From: Mesotoga sp. UBA6090 | GTDB lineage: Bacteria > Thermotogota > Thermotogae > Petrotogales > Kosmotogaceae | DNA length: 40,164 nt | NCBI RefSeq assembly: GCF_002435945.1 | Contig: NZ_DIXC01000018.1 | Location: 1 to 40,164, forward strand | Reading direction: 5' to 3' | In this document: piece by piece, positions 1-8,232 of the stretch | Layout: every line of letters starts with the position of its first letter | Position numbering within the stretch: the stretch's first letter is position 1 | The notes under the pieces: model-generated | The model's input: the letters and a program-made list of their open reading frames with translations, nothing else | Databases searched by the model: none | Told to the model about the DNA's origin: nothing | Position numbers and translations under genes: made by a program

Positions 1-91
1 TAACGAGGAATAAACCTAGAGAAAATAACTCTAACTCAGTCCTTTCAACGCTTTACAAAGTTTTCATCGTTAGACTTTTCGGGAACTTAGG
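1..91 (+). repeat. Left copy of a 91-base inverted repeat at the window ends
   Basis: This stretch is the inverted counterpart of 40074-40164. Aligned by eye, 84 of 91 positions match, with differences at 26, 30, 42, 49, 56, 58 and 59, and the first 25 bases are identical. Both copies start at the very end of the window and both lose similarity right after the shared TTAGG. Beyond that the left copy runs into a transposase remnant and the right copy into a GH1 gene. One frame is open from 4 to a TAG at 88-90 in both copies. The simplest reading is two diverged copies of a mobile repeat whose remainder lies outside the window. Confidence 0.85.
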
Positions 92-96
92 CTCTA

Positions 97-827
97 AAGT
101 ACAATCACAATCAGAAGTGGTATTGCCAGGCACAGGTTCCCCTTACCATTGGTAGAATCAGCGATGGTTTCTTTCCTCTGGAGATGATGTTCTCGAACTC
201 GAATGGAGGTCCCACCAAGCTTGAAAGACTTATAGATTGGCTGAAAGAGAACGAGAAAAGGGTTGCAGTACTTCTTGGAGACTCCTGGTACACCAACAGC
301 CACATGATAGAGTCCTGCAAACTTTGGTTCGGAATCACTTTCATTGGAAAAGTCAGGGGAAATCTCTTATTCAAGACAGAGGACTCTATCATCAGAGTAT
401 TTCACTACCAGAACTCTGTGTGGGATTTTCAGAGGAAGTCATCATAAGAGATAGAACCGCCAGATTCCACCAGAGAGTTGTTCACTTCAAGTCCGTTAGA
501 GTTCCTCTCAAGATAGTTATGGCTGAGCTGGATGGTGGGAGAAGAACCACCCCGATCTCTTCAGATACGGAGCTTTCATCTGAGGATATCTTTCTGTATT
601 ATCTCCACAGATGGTCCATAGAGTCCTACTTCAAGACTGCCAAACAACACTTCTCGCTCGCAAAAGCCGGACTCTCAACTGAAGATGGCCAAAAGCATTG
701 GATTATCCTGATTGTTCTTGCCTATCTGATTTTCAATGACCTTCACCGATTCATTCTCGAGAAGACTAAGCTGAAAGATATGATGTGTTCGAAACACCAT
801 AGAGGAATCTCAAGCTCAGGTCTTTAG
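97..827 (+). pseudogene. IS4-type transposase remnant, 5'-truncated and frameshifted
   Basis: The upstream part is readable in one frame to the stop at 445-447 and includes a LLGDSWYT segment typical of the second catalytic Asp region of DDE transposases. The reading then moves to another frame, which runs to the TAG at 825-827. That second part contains YLHRWSIESYFKTAK, an exact fit to the IS4-family Y-(2)-R-(3)-E-(6)-K signature carrying the catalytic Glu. The frame change lies between about 390 and 430. The N-terminal part with the first catalytic Asp is missing and the 91-base terminal repeat stands in its place. Family membership at IS4 level is well supported; the subgroup is not. It is not functional as it stands. 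Confidence 0.8.
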
Positions 828-907
828 TCCTCGAACAGGTCAAAATCGATTTCCATCTTCTCCATTCCAATTTCCGCTCTCCTTCTCTTGTTCCTTTCTA
901 TTAGTTG

Positions 908-1585
908 TTACATACACGCACTTCGTGAGTAAGAGACAATGAATCCTACTACAATCGTGAGGTAATTCCAGAAACTCCATTTTCTGTGTAGCCTTATGCT
1001 CAAGTCATCTAGGACCTGAGTTCCACGAGAATATGCAATAGAGTATTTCTCATCGGTTAATAGCCTCACAATCGACGCCAGTTCGATCTTCATACCGCAT
1101 AGGCGTTTAACGTCTGCTCTCTCTTATGCGCTGTCGTCTATAGCGATCTAAACTATGATGCCGTCTCCAGAAGACAGGGCTTTGAAGGGTCTATCTTCGG
1201 GAACTCCCAAACTCGCTATATATTCAAACTCATCGCCAGAACGGCCGATTATAATCTCTTCCTTAACTATGCTCGCCCCAGATATAAAAGAATTGTGAAA
1301 GAGGAGATGATCTAGAAAATATGAAAGAAATTCATTGTCTTCGTCTTCCTTTTCGACCGCTTCTTTCATTCTGTCCCAATAAAAGTAGTCGTAGAAAACT
1401 GTTCTTATGTTCTCCTTCGCGATAATCTCTACGGAACTGGAAAGTTGCTTCTCCAAATTGGAGTAGCGATTTTCAATCATAATTGCTGTTACAGTAGACA
1501 GAAACACTGCACCCATAAGCGCTATAAAAAGCAGTATGAATTCAGCTCTCAAAAGAGTACCAGGAGCAATAAAACTTCGATTCAT
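908..1585 (-). pseudogene. Broken membrane sensor, CHASE4-like extracellular domain
   Basis: The frame starts with an N-terminal membrane helix (about residues 15-36) followed by a helical extracellular region with YDYFYWDRMKEAV, which resembles CHASE4 sensor domains. It hits TAG at 1148-1150 and TAA at 1124-1126. The same frame then continues with protein-like sequence (MKIELASIVRLL) into a second likely membrane helix (WNYLTIVVGFIVS) near 930. That is the usual order for a CHASE4 sensor before a cytoplasmic output domain. No GGDEF, HD-GYP or kinase domain follows, because the gene gives way to the transposase remnant. The two in-frame stops and the missing output domain make it a relic. The CHASE4 assignment is by motif resemblance only. 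Confidence 0.6.
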
Positions 1586-1755
1586 ATCTTTCTAACACTT
1601 GAAGAGTATCTCCAGACTAAATTAGTGTCAGTCAAAATAAGGAAACAGACTCAGCCTTACTTTCGCAGAGAGTTACACGGAGGAGAAGTTTCTCAAATTA
1701 GATTAGTTTCATAAGCAATCTAGTTTTTCGATAGTCACCAATAACTCTTGAAATC

Positions 1756-2646
1756 TCATTCGCCAAGGAGACTTCCAATCTCTTCATTTCGAGGGATCGA
1801 CTTCTGGGCTCCCCTTCTGGTAACCGATAATGCTGCAGCTGCACAGGCATACCTGAGAGAAGCGTGAAGATCAAGTCCTCTGTCCAGCGAGCAGGCAAAA
1901 GCCCCATTGAAAACATCGCCAGCTGCGGTTGAATCAATGGCTCTTACTTTGAAGGCCGGGACCACCAAACTCTTCGATCTTCCAGAGAAGAAGACCCCTT
2001 TATTTCCTCTCTTAAGAAGCACATCTTCACATCCCATCTTGTGAAGCTTTGCAGTAGCTTCTTCAATGCCCAGGTTGTATCCCGCAAGCTCGGCCATCTC
2101 TGTTTCGTTTGGGGTTATGATGCTAACGTATCGCAGAATCGACTTGTCGATATTACTTGATGGCGCAGGATCAAAGATGACCGTCTTTCCGGCTTCGCTG
2201 AAGAGTTTCGCTGCATAGAGAGTCGATTCGAACGGGATTTCGTTCTGGAGAAGAAGAATGTCGGCTTTTAGCAGGCTTTCTCTAGAATCGGCAATAATCT
2301 CCGGAGACAGGTGAAAGTTTGCACCAGGGTATACTATTATCCTGTTCTCTCCTGAACTTGAAACCTCTATCAAAGCGACTCCGTTTGGAGAATCGACATA
2401 TCTTATTCCATTACCAAGATCAATGGCTTCCAGTTCTCTTTTCATCATCTGGGCATTTCCATCGTTTCCCAGACAGGTAAGGAAGTAGACCTCTCCACCA
2501 AGTAGTCTTGATGTTACTGCCTGATTAGCACCCTTGCCTCCTGGATAGTAAGACAGCTCCAATCCCTTCTGAGTCTGACCCGGTAAGGTGAAGTCATCTA
2601 CGTTAATTACCATATCGACGTTGCTGCTTCCTATAACTGCTATCAT
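1756..2646 (-). CDS. rbsK: Ribokinase
   Basis: It phosphorylates D-ribose to ribose 5-phosphate with ATP in the cytoplasm, feeding the pentose phosphate pathway. The 296-residue protein has the usual PfkB/ribokinase length. The sugar-binding GGKGAN motif is at residues 36-41, and near the C-terminus is DSTAAGDVFNGAF, which holds the anion hole and the catalytic Asp. The first residue of that motif is commonly DTTAAGD, so this is a conservative variant. It is the last gene of the ribose operon, 56 bases after rbsB, but a strong terminator sits between them. Its ribosome binding site (AGAGG) is weak compared with its neighbours. Both features suggest lower expression than the transporter genes. 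Confidence 0.95.
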   Translation of the reverse strand: MIAVIGSSNVDMVINVDDFTLPGQTQKGLELSYYPGGKGANQAVTSRLLGGEVYFLTCLGNDGNAQMMKRELEAIDLGNGIRYVDSPNGVALIEVSSSGENRIIVYPGANFHLSPEIIADSRESLLKADILLLQNEIPFESTLYAAKLFSEAGKTVIFDPAPSSNIDKSILRYVSIITPNETEMAELAGYNLGIEEATAKLHKMGCEDVLLKRGNKGVFFSGRSKSLVVPAFKVRAIDSTAAGDVFNGAFACSLDRGLDLHASLRYACAAAALSVTRRGAQKSIPRNEEIGSLLGE

Positions 2647-2656
2647 AAGAGCCTCT

Positions 2657-2690
2657 AAAAAAGCCGGAGGGAGATCCCCATCCCCCCGGC
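2657..2690 (-). terminator. Intrinsic terminator between rbsB and rbsK
   Basis: On the minus strand a 10-base-pair stem is formed by GCCGGGGGGA (2681-2690) and TCCCTCCGGC (2663-2672), with one G-T pair and an 8-base loop. It is followed directly by six T residues (2657-2662). It begins 12 bases after the rbsB stop. It would end most transcripts after rbsB and leave rbsK to read-through. Confidence 0.8.
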
Positions 2691-2702
2691 CTCCTGGTCT
2701 TA

Positions 2703-3581
2703 TTACTTCAACGTTACTAACTGTAGATCTACAGGAATGTAAATCGTACCGATAGTCAGATACTCGAACGCTTTGACAACAGCCAGCTGACCCATCACAA
2801 ATGGTTGCTGGGCAACAGTAGCCGCCATTTCACCGGCATTTACCGCTGCAACAGCATCATCAACGGCATCGAAGCCTACGACTTTGATCTTATCTAGAAG
2901 ACCGGCGGCTTTTATGGCTTCGATTGCTCCAAGAGCCATCTCGTCATTGTGAGCAAAAACAGCATCGATATTGGGATTCGCCTGAAGGATGTTCTCCATT
3001 ACTACAAGTCCTTCGGCTCTGTTGAAGTTTGCAACCTGTTTCGCAACGATCTTGATATCCGGGTATTTGGAAATAGCTGCACCAAAGCCCTGTCCACGAT
3101 CTCGCGCAGCCGACGTTCCAACGATTCCTTCAAGTTCAACTACGTTACCCTTTCCGCCGAGAAGCATTGCGACGTACTCACCGGCCATCATACCGCCTGC
3201 AACATTGTCGGAAGCAATATGCGCAATCACCATTCCGCCATTGGCTCCTCTGTCAACTGTTATCACCGGTATTCCAGCCTTATTAGCTTCCTCCACTGCA
3301 GTGACAATCGCATCGCTGTCAGTCGGGTTAATGACTATTAGATCCAATTTCTGCTGCACAAAATCTTCAATATCACCTAACTGCTTGGCAGGGTTGTCTC
3401 GGCCATCAGCCACGATTACTTCTACTCCTAGACCAGCCGCTGCCTGAAGGGCTCCGTCCCTAAGCGTTACAAAGAACGGATTATTGAGAGTGGATAGAGA
3501 GAGTCCAATTCTGTAGGTTGCTCCAAAAAGGAACGCCGATGCTGCTACCAGAAAAACGGTAATTACAAGTAGTTTCTTCAT
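2703..3581 (-). CDS. rbsB: Ribose ABC transporter substrate-binding protein
   Basis: A secreted sugar-binding protein that captures ribose outside the membrane and delivers it to RbsC. The 292-residue sequence starts with a signal peptide (MKKLLVITVFLVAASAFLFG). The mature part is a type-1 periplasmic-binding fold: SLSTLNNPFFVTLRDG near the start, DGRDNPAKQ, the hinge-region TVDRGANGG and FAHNDEMALGAIEA. It follows rbsC by about 48 bases and has its own AAGGAGG ribosome binding site. No lipobox Cys is visible. Ribose is inferred from the flanking rbsK and rbsR; a related pentose cannot be excluded. Confidence 0.93.
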   Translation of the reverse strand: MKKLLVITVFLVAASAFLFGATYRIGLSLSTLNNPFFVTLRDGALQAAAGLGVEVIVADGRDNPAKQLGDIEDFVQQKLDLIVINPTDSDAIVTAVEEANKAGIPVITVDRGANGGMVIAHIASDNVAGGMMAGEYVAMLLGGKGNVVELEGIVGTSAARDRGQGFGAAISKYPDIKIVAKQVANFNRAEGLVVMENILQANPNIDAVFAHNDEMALGAIEAIKAAGLLDKIKVVGFDAVDDAVAAVNAGEMAATVAQQPFVMGQLAVVKAFEYLTIGTIYIPVDLQLVTLK

Positions 3582-3605
3582 TTCAGTACCTCCTTATCAA
3601 AAATT

Positions 3606-3618
3606 GGCCTTGAAGGCC
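3606..3618 (-). other. Small hairpin in the rbsC-rbsB gap
   Basis: GGCC at 3606-3609 and GGCC at 3615-3618 can pair around TTCAA, and the hairpin is followed on the minus strand by AATTTTTG. It is too weak to be a confident terminator. It could protect the rbsC end of the transcript or dampen transcription just before the binding-protein gene. Confidence 0.35.
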
Positions 3619-3629
3619 TAAACAAATAC

Positions 3630-4556
3630 CTAATCACTGTTTCTTTCCGCCATGACTGCCAGGAGTATTACGGCTCCTTTCACTGCTTGTTGGTAGAATG
3701 GTGAGATAAGAACAAGATTCATACCGTTGTTTATTATTCCAAGGACCATAATACCGAAAATTGTTCCTATTATCGATCCTTTTCCACCGGAGAGGCTTGT
3801 CCCTCCTAGAACCACCGCGGCAATGGCATCCAACTCATAACCCTCTCCAAATATTGGCTGGGCACTATTGAGTCTAGCAGTCAAAATGAGTGCGCTCAGC
3901 GCGGCCAGGAGACCGCTTATAGTATAAATAACTATCTTGTATCTATCTACTTTGACACCGCTTAGTTTCGTTGCCTCTTCGTTTCCACCTATTGAGTAAG
4001 TGTAGAGACCCAACTTCGTATTAAAGAGAAGATACCAGGCGAAAACAAACACTCCAAGCATTATTAAAACAGGCACGGGAATTCCGAAGATCTCTCCACG
4101 CCCGATTTCCCTGAAACTTGCTGGAAAACCGGTTATCGGTCTTCCCTGAGTGAATGCCTGCGTAAAGCTTCTGGCGATAGCCATAGTGGCAAGAGTTACT
4201 ATGAAAGGCTGAAGCTTCATCTTGGCAATTATCACGCCGTTGAAGGCGCCCATGAGAGCACCTATTCCTAGTGCCGCCAGGATTCCAAGTAAAGGAGAAG
4301 TGCTCTTTATAACGCTTGCCCCGACTACTGCTGAGAAAGCGAATATCGAACCTACTGAAAGGTCTATGCCTCCAGAGATTATTACGAAGGTCATTCCGAA
4401 TGCGATTATTCCGTTTATAGATACCTGCCTAAGAACATTCATGAAATTTGAAACGGTAAAGAATCTATCGCTTAGAAAGCTAAACACAAGAACGATTCCA
4501 AAAAAGCCGACAACAATTGGAAATCTTCTTAAAAGACTGAGGGTCTTCTTCATCAT
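3630..4556 (-). CDS. rbsC: Ribose ABC transporter permease
   Basis: The membrane channel of the ribose importer; a 308-residue, very hydrophobic protein of the usual RbsC/BPD_transp_2 length. Typical RbsC segments are visible: GIIAFGMTFVIISGGIDLSV in the first third and AVVLGGTSLSGGKGSIIGT in the last third. The start overlaps the end of rbsA in an ATGATG/TGA arrangement, which points to translational coupling. A second ATG follows immediately, so the exact start is uncertain by one codon. Confidence 0.94.
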   Translation of the reverse strand: MMKKTLSLLRRFPIVVGFFGIVLVFSFLSDRFFTVSNFMNVLRQVSINGIIAFGMTFVIISGGIDLSVGSIFAFSAVVGASVIKSTSPLLGILAALGIGALMGAFNGVIIAKMKLQPFIVTLATMAIARSFTQAFTQGRPITGFPASFREIGRGEIFGIPVPVLIMLGVFVFAWYLLFNTKLGLYTYSIGGNEEATKLSGVKVDRYKIVIYTISGLLAALSALILTARLNSAQPIFGEGYELDAIAAVVLGGTSLSGGKGSIIGTIFGIMVLGIINNGMNLVLISPFYQQAVKGAVILLAVMAERNSD

Positions 4557-6043
4557 TGTTCCCCCATTGCCGCAGAAATTATGTTCTGCTGATTAATATC
4601 CTTTCTTTCAAATATGACTACCTGACGACCACGGTGCATTACAAGTACTCGATCGCTCATGCTCGTTATTTCTGGCAGTTCAGAAGATATCATGATTATC
4701 CCCTTACCCTGATTTGCCAGTTCATTCATTAGCCGGTAGACCTCAACCTTTGCTCCAACGTCAATTCCCCTGGTGGGCTCGACGAAGACTACGATTTCAG
4801 GCGATTTTGTAAGCCCCTTTGCGAGAACTACTTTCTGTTGATTTCCACCTGACAGGTTGTTAACTTTTTGATCTGAAGAAGGTGTCTTTATAGCCAGTCT
4901 ATTTATCATATTTTCGGCAAGTTTCCTGCTCGCTCTCCAACTAATATTACCCAGTTTGCTTACGAGTTCTGTATTTGGTAGAACAACGTTCTTTGTTATA
5001 CTCAAAGATGTCACCAGCCCCTGTGTCTTCCGATCCTCGGGTATGAGAATAACTCCTCTAGACAATGCTTGGTCAGGCCTCGTAGGAAATGGGAATGATT
5101 TGCCGGAAAGCTCTGCCCTATTCGCAGTTGCTTTTATGCCACCGTATATGGCTAGAGCAATCGCGCCCTTGCCAGAGCCCACAAGACCCGATATCCCGAG
5201 GATCTCACCTCTTTTCACTTCGAAAGAGACATTTTCGAAGTGTCCAGGTACTGAAAGACCATCAACCGCGAAGACGGTTTCTCCCGTTACGAAGTTCTCT
5301 TTAGGGAACATATCGTCGATTCTTCTTCCTACCATATCCTTTATCAAACGGTCGCCAGTGTAGTCTCCGATAGGGCCGGAAGATATTAATGATCCATCTC
5401 TCAATATCGTGATCCTGTCGGCTATTTCGAAAACCTCTTCAAGTTTATGAGAAATAAAAACTATCGACACACCTTTTTCTTTAAGCTCCCTCATTAGCTT
5501 GAACAGTATCGCCGTCTCATGCTCGGTTATTGTTGCGGTAGGTTCATCCATAACGATTATTCTTGCATCGGAAGCCATAGCTCTAGCGATCTCGACAAGC
5601 TGTTTTTCGGAGACATTAAGCTTCTTAACTATCGCGCCTGCGCGTACTGGAAAGTTGAGCGAGCTCAGAAGCTTTTCGGCTCTTCTTCTGAGGTCTCTAC
5701 GATTAAGATTCCACCACGAGCTCATCTCTCTTCCCAAATATATGTTCTCGGCAACTGTGAGATCTTCACTAAGATTCAACTCCTGGTAGATTACCGCTAT
5801 TCCACGCTCTATAGAATCTGAAGGTCCCTCAATACGAACTTCATTACCTTCGAGAAATATCTTCCCTTCATTTTGCCTGTAAACACCACTCAATATCTTC
5901 ATGAGAGTCGACTTGCCAGCGCCGTTTTCACCTATCAGAGCAAGAATCTCTCCTCGCTTTAGATCGAAACTGACGTTATCCAGCGCCTTTACTCCGGGAA
6001 AGCTCTTGGAGATGCCCTCCATCTTGAGAATGAAATCATCCAT
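4553..6043 (-). CDS. rbsA: Ribose ABC transporter ATPase, two fused nucleotide-binding domains
   Basis: It powers ribose uptake on the cytoplasmic face. The 496-residue protein has the tandem structure of RbsA/MglA-type ATPases. Domain 1 has Walker A GENGAGKST (38-46) and Walker B IIVMDEPT with Asp166. Domain 2 has an SGLVGSGKG P-loop (285-293) and signature LSGGNQQK (397-404). Its Walker B reads VVFVEPTRG, with Val421 where members of this family normally have Asp. Domain 2 in these transporters is often catalytically weak, so uptake may still work. The gene overlaps rbsR by 8 bases and rbsC by 4. Its ribosome binding site GGGGGAGC lies in the end of rbsR. Confidence 0.95.
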   Translation of the reverse strand: MDDFILKMEGISKSFPGVKALDNVSFDLKRGEILALIGENGAGKSTLMKILSGVYRQNEGKIFLEGNEVRIEGPSDSIERGIAVIYQELNLSEDLTVAENIYLGREMSSWWNLNRRDLRRRAEKLLSSLNFPVRAGAIVKKLNVSEKQLVEIARAMASDARIIVMDEPTATITEHETAILFKLMRELKEKGVSIVFISHKLEEVFEIADRITILRDGSLISSGPIGDYTGDRLIKDMVGRRIDDMFPKENFVTGETVFAVDGLSVPGHFENVSFEVKRGEILGISGLVGSGKGAIALAIYGGIKATANRAELSGKSFPFPTRPDQALSRGVILIPEDRKTQGLVTSLSITKNVVLPNTELVSKLGNISWRASRKLAENMINRLAIKTPSSDQKVNNLSGGNQQKVVLAKGLTKSPEIVVFVEPTRGIDVGAKVEVYRLMNELANQGKGIIMISSELPEITSMSDRVLVMHRGRQVVIFERKDINQQNIISAAMGEQ

Positions 6044-7016
6044 TGCTGCTCCCCCTGATTTGAAGTGAAGTCTTCAGAAGAATCGTGCTGTTTGTTTTCT
6101 GACCGCTGATCTTTCTCAGAAGTATCTCACCGGAAGCCCTACCCATAGCGTATCCATCTTGACGCACGGTAGTCAACGTAGGATTGGTCATACTTGAGAA
6201 GAGTATGTCATCGAATCCTGTAACCGATACTTTTCCAGGTACATCGTATTCCATCTCGGTCAACTCCATTATCGCTCCGAATGCTATCATATCGTTACCA
6301 CATACTATAGCATCGGGTATTCCCTTGAGTTTTCTCAGCATCTCTCTACCGCTTTCAAAGGTATAGTCTCCAAAATGTATCTCGAAACTCCTATTCTCTT
6401 CTGAGATAGCATCTTCAAATGCCCTAAGCCTTTCTCTTGAGGAAAATGTGTTCACGGGACCATTTAGAAAGGCAAAGCTTTTGTGACCCCCTTTAATTAG
6501 ATAATTCATCATCTTTTTCATCCCATCGTAATTGTCTGAAAAAACATAAGAGACTTCATCCCAATCTTGATAGTTGTCGATAATCACAATGGGCAGATTT
6601 GACGAAATCGACTTAACAAACTCAGGAAGCTCTCCGAGGATTATTGCACCAATTCCCTCAATATTCCGTGAATACAGAGCCTTTAGAAGCTCCTCCTCTT
6701 TCAAAGAATCGCCAGATGAACTGGCAAGAAAAATGAAGTATCCCTTCTCGCGCAGATAATCTTCAGCTCCCTTCACTATTTCGGAGAAAAAGGGATTCAC
6801 TATATCGGGGATAAGAAAGCCTATCATACCGCTACTGCCGATTCTGAGGCCTCTGGCAAGCCTATTGGGAACATAACCAAGCTCCCGAGAGGCTCTAATG
6901 ACTCTTTCTTCGAGCTCGGGACTTACATATAGGCTCTTGTTAAGTACTCTGGAGACTGTGGCTGTCGAAACCCCGGCCTTCTCCGCTACTTCACGTATAC
7001 TGATCTTAGTCTTCAC
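6036..7016 (-). CDS. rbsR: LacI-family regulator of the ribose operon
   Basis: A 326-residue LacI/GalR protein: an N-terminal helix-turn-helix (ISIREVAEKAGVSTATVSRV), a hinge, then a sugar-binding domain (GFLIPDIVNPFFSEIVKGAE; VSVTGFDDILFSSMTNPTLT). The GTG start at 7014-7016 follows AGGAGG (7030-7035). The 13-base gap is long but no better start is present. It is the first gene of the operon, and a LacI-type operator lies directly upstream of the ribosome binding site. It therefore very likely represses its own operon, with ribose or a derivative as inducer; that last point is inference. Confidence 0.9.
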   Translation of the reverse strand: MKTKISIREVAEKAGVSTATVSRVLNKSLYVSPELEERVIRASRELGYVPNRLARGLRIGSSGMIGFLIPDIVNPFFSEIVKGAEDYLREKGYFIFLASSSGDSLKEEELLKALYSRNIEGIGAIILGELPEFVKSISSNLPIVIIDNYQDWDEVSYVFSDNYDGMKKMMNYLIKGGHKSFAFLNGPVNTFSSRERLRAFEDAISEENRSFEIHFGDYTFESGREMLRKLKGIPDAIVCGNDMIAFGAIMELTEMEYDVPGKVSVTGFDDILFSSMTNPTLTTVRQDGYAMGRASGEILLRKISGQKTNSTILLKTSLQIRGSSNG

Positions 7017-7035
7017 TGATATTAAAGATCCTCCT

Positions 7036-7059
7036 GTAAACGTTTACGTAAACGATTAC
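7036..7059 (-). promoter_or_regulatory. Nested LacI-type operator in front of rbsR
   Basis: Four alternating half-sites, GTAAAC GTTTAC GTAAAC GATTAC, fill 24 bases. GTAAACGTTTAC (7036-7047) and CGTTTACGTAAACG (7041-7054) are both perfect palindromes that share a half-site, and a third imperfect one (7048-7059) continues the series. The central CG and the GTAAAC half-site fit LacI/GalR operators. It lies just downstream of the predicted -10, where a bound repressor would block transcription. Confidence 0.8.
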
Positions 7060-7066
7060 ACACCAA

Positions 7067-7095
7067 TATAAACACTCCCGTATTGTAATAGCCAA
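7067..7095 (-). promoter_or_regulatory. Probable promoter of the ribose operon
   Basis: On the minus strand, TTGGCT (7090-7095) and TTTATA (7067-7072) are separated by 17 bases. This would start transcription near 7060, at the edge of the LacI-type operator. The -10 is a moderate match only; overlapping hexamers TTATAT or TATATT are alternatives. Confidence 0.5.
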
Positions 7096-7248
7096 ATCCC
7101 ATCGAATCTAATCCTGTCCGCTCAGCGAAAGCACAAAGCGATTATCGGTGAATTACTCTTCTATACTTTTCCTTTCTCGTTCAGTCGTACCTGGTCATGA
7201 GTACAGCTTCGATCGATAGAAAGTGTTATTATTCTTCAGATCGATGAG

Positions 7249-7986
7249 ATGAAAGGACCTGTTTCGGTTATGATTCCAGTTATTCTTGCCGCAGGAATGG
7301 GGAAACGTCTGAAGTCATTAGTTCCAAAACCTCTGATGAATATGAAGGGAAGACCTATGGTAAAGCATGTTCTTGAAAAGGCTTTCGAGGTCTCTAAATG
7401 TGACAGAGCGGTAGTAGTAATAAACCTTGATTTTGAGAGAGATTTCGCAGATAGCATAGTTTTCCCGGTTAGTTATGCATATCAGGAGACTCCAAGAGGA
7501 ACTGCCGATGCCCTGCAAAAAGCCCTCCAACTCGTACCGGAAGATGAGGATATTCTCGTTCTATGCGCCGATCTTATACTCATATCTAGAGAGTCGCTGA
7601 ACTCTCTGGTAGAGCTTTACAATGAAAGCAGTTGTGATATTACCTTTCTCTCAAGAATAACTCAAACGAAGTATCCATGCACTCTGGTGGAGAAAGATGA
7701 AAGTGGCAGAGTAGTGAGCTTTGAGGAGAAGAAGGTGCCCGATTGTGACCCACCCTGGGAGTTCTATATAGGCCCGATAATTCTAAAGAAAAGCGTTGTA
7801 GAAACTTTCAGCTATGCTCTGAAACCAAATAAATTGACAGGAGAAATTTACATATCTGACATAGTATCGATGGCAGTAGCTGATAATAAGATTGTGTGCG
7901 GTTTTAGAACGTCAAACACGGACGAATTTCTTGGCTTTAACACTCCGGAGGATCTGAAGAACGCCGAACGCTTTCTTGGAGATTGA
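7249..7986 (+). CDS. Sugar-phosphate nucleotidyltransferase (GlmU N-terminal type), stand-alone
   Basis: The 245-residue protein is an NTP-transferase domain that would couple a nucleoside triphosphate to a sugar phosphate in the cytoplasm. It has PVILAAGMGKRLKSLVPKPL (the nucleotide-binding GXGXR loop plus PK), QETPRGTADAL (GlmU-like GTA(D/H)A) and LTGEIYISDIV near the end. It resembles the uridylyltransferase half of GlmU but stops before any left-handed helix acetyltransferase domain. The nucleotide and sugar cannot be told from sequence. The start could be 7249 (weak site) or the ATG at 7270, which would begin MIPVILAAG; AAAGGA lies 13 bases before the latter. It is divergent from the ribose operon, with no sugar pathway gene adjacent. 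Confidence 0.8.
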   Translation: MKGPVSVMIPVILAAGMGKRLKSLVPKPLMNMKGRPMVKHVLEKAFEVSKCDRAVVVINLDFERDFADSIVFPVSYAYQETPRGTADALQKALQLVPEDEDILVLCADLILISRESLNSLVELYNESSCDITFLSRITQTKYPCTLVEKDESGRVVSFEEKKVPDCDPPWEFYIGPIILKKSVVETFSYALKPNKLTGEIYISDIVSMAVADNKIVCGFRTSNTDEFLGFNTPEDLKNAERFLGD

Positions 7987-8232
7987 ACCTTTGATAAAAG
8001 GGTCTAGTCATGTTCTCAGAGACCAGAGAAACCACAGGCAAAACCTCTTTGAAGTTCAAAGTGGTTTTTGTAGCAAACTTCCCCTGATTTACGAATACCG
8101 GGATGAATCCCTGTCTTTACTTAATGTCCATTATTCGGCACAAGAAGAAAGGAGGTTTCTTCTGAGGAATTAGTCGTCTCGATGCATTTTCTCGTAACAT
8201 CAGAAAGTCTGAAAAACAGTAATCTCAAATGG

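Noticed and set aside
237..447. The frame opened by TTG at 237 as the true transposase start
   Set aside because: Its first part is not transposase-like; the real N-terminal sequence is in the other frame up to about 420, so this is a frameshift product.
7976..8173. Plus-strand frame of 65 residues after the nucleotidyltransferase
   Set aside because: It starts with TTG inside the previous gene, has no ribosome binding site and no recognisable motif. It may be a relic but I cannot support it. The gap 7987-8232 is otherwise empty.
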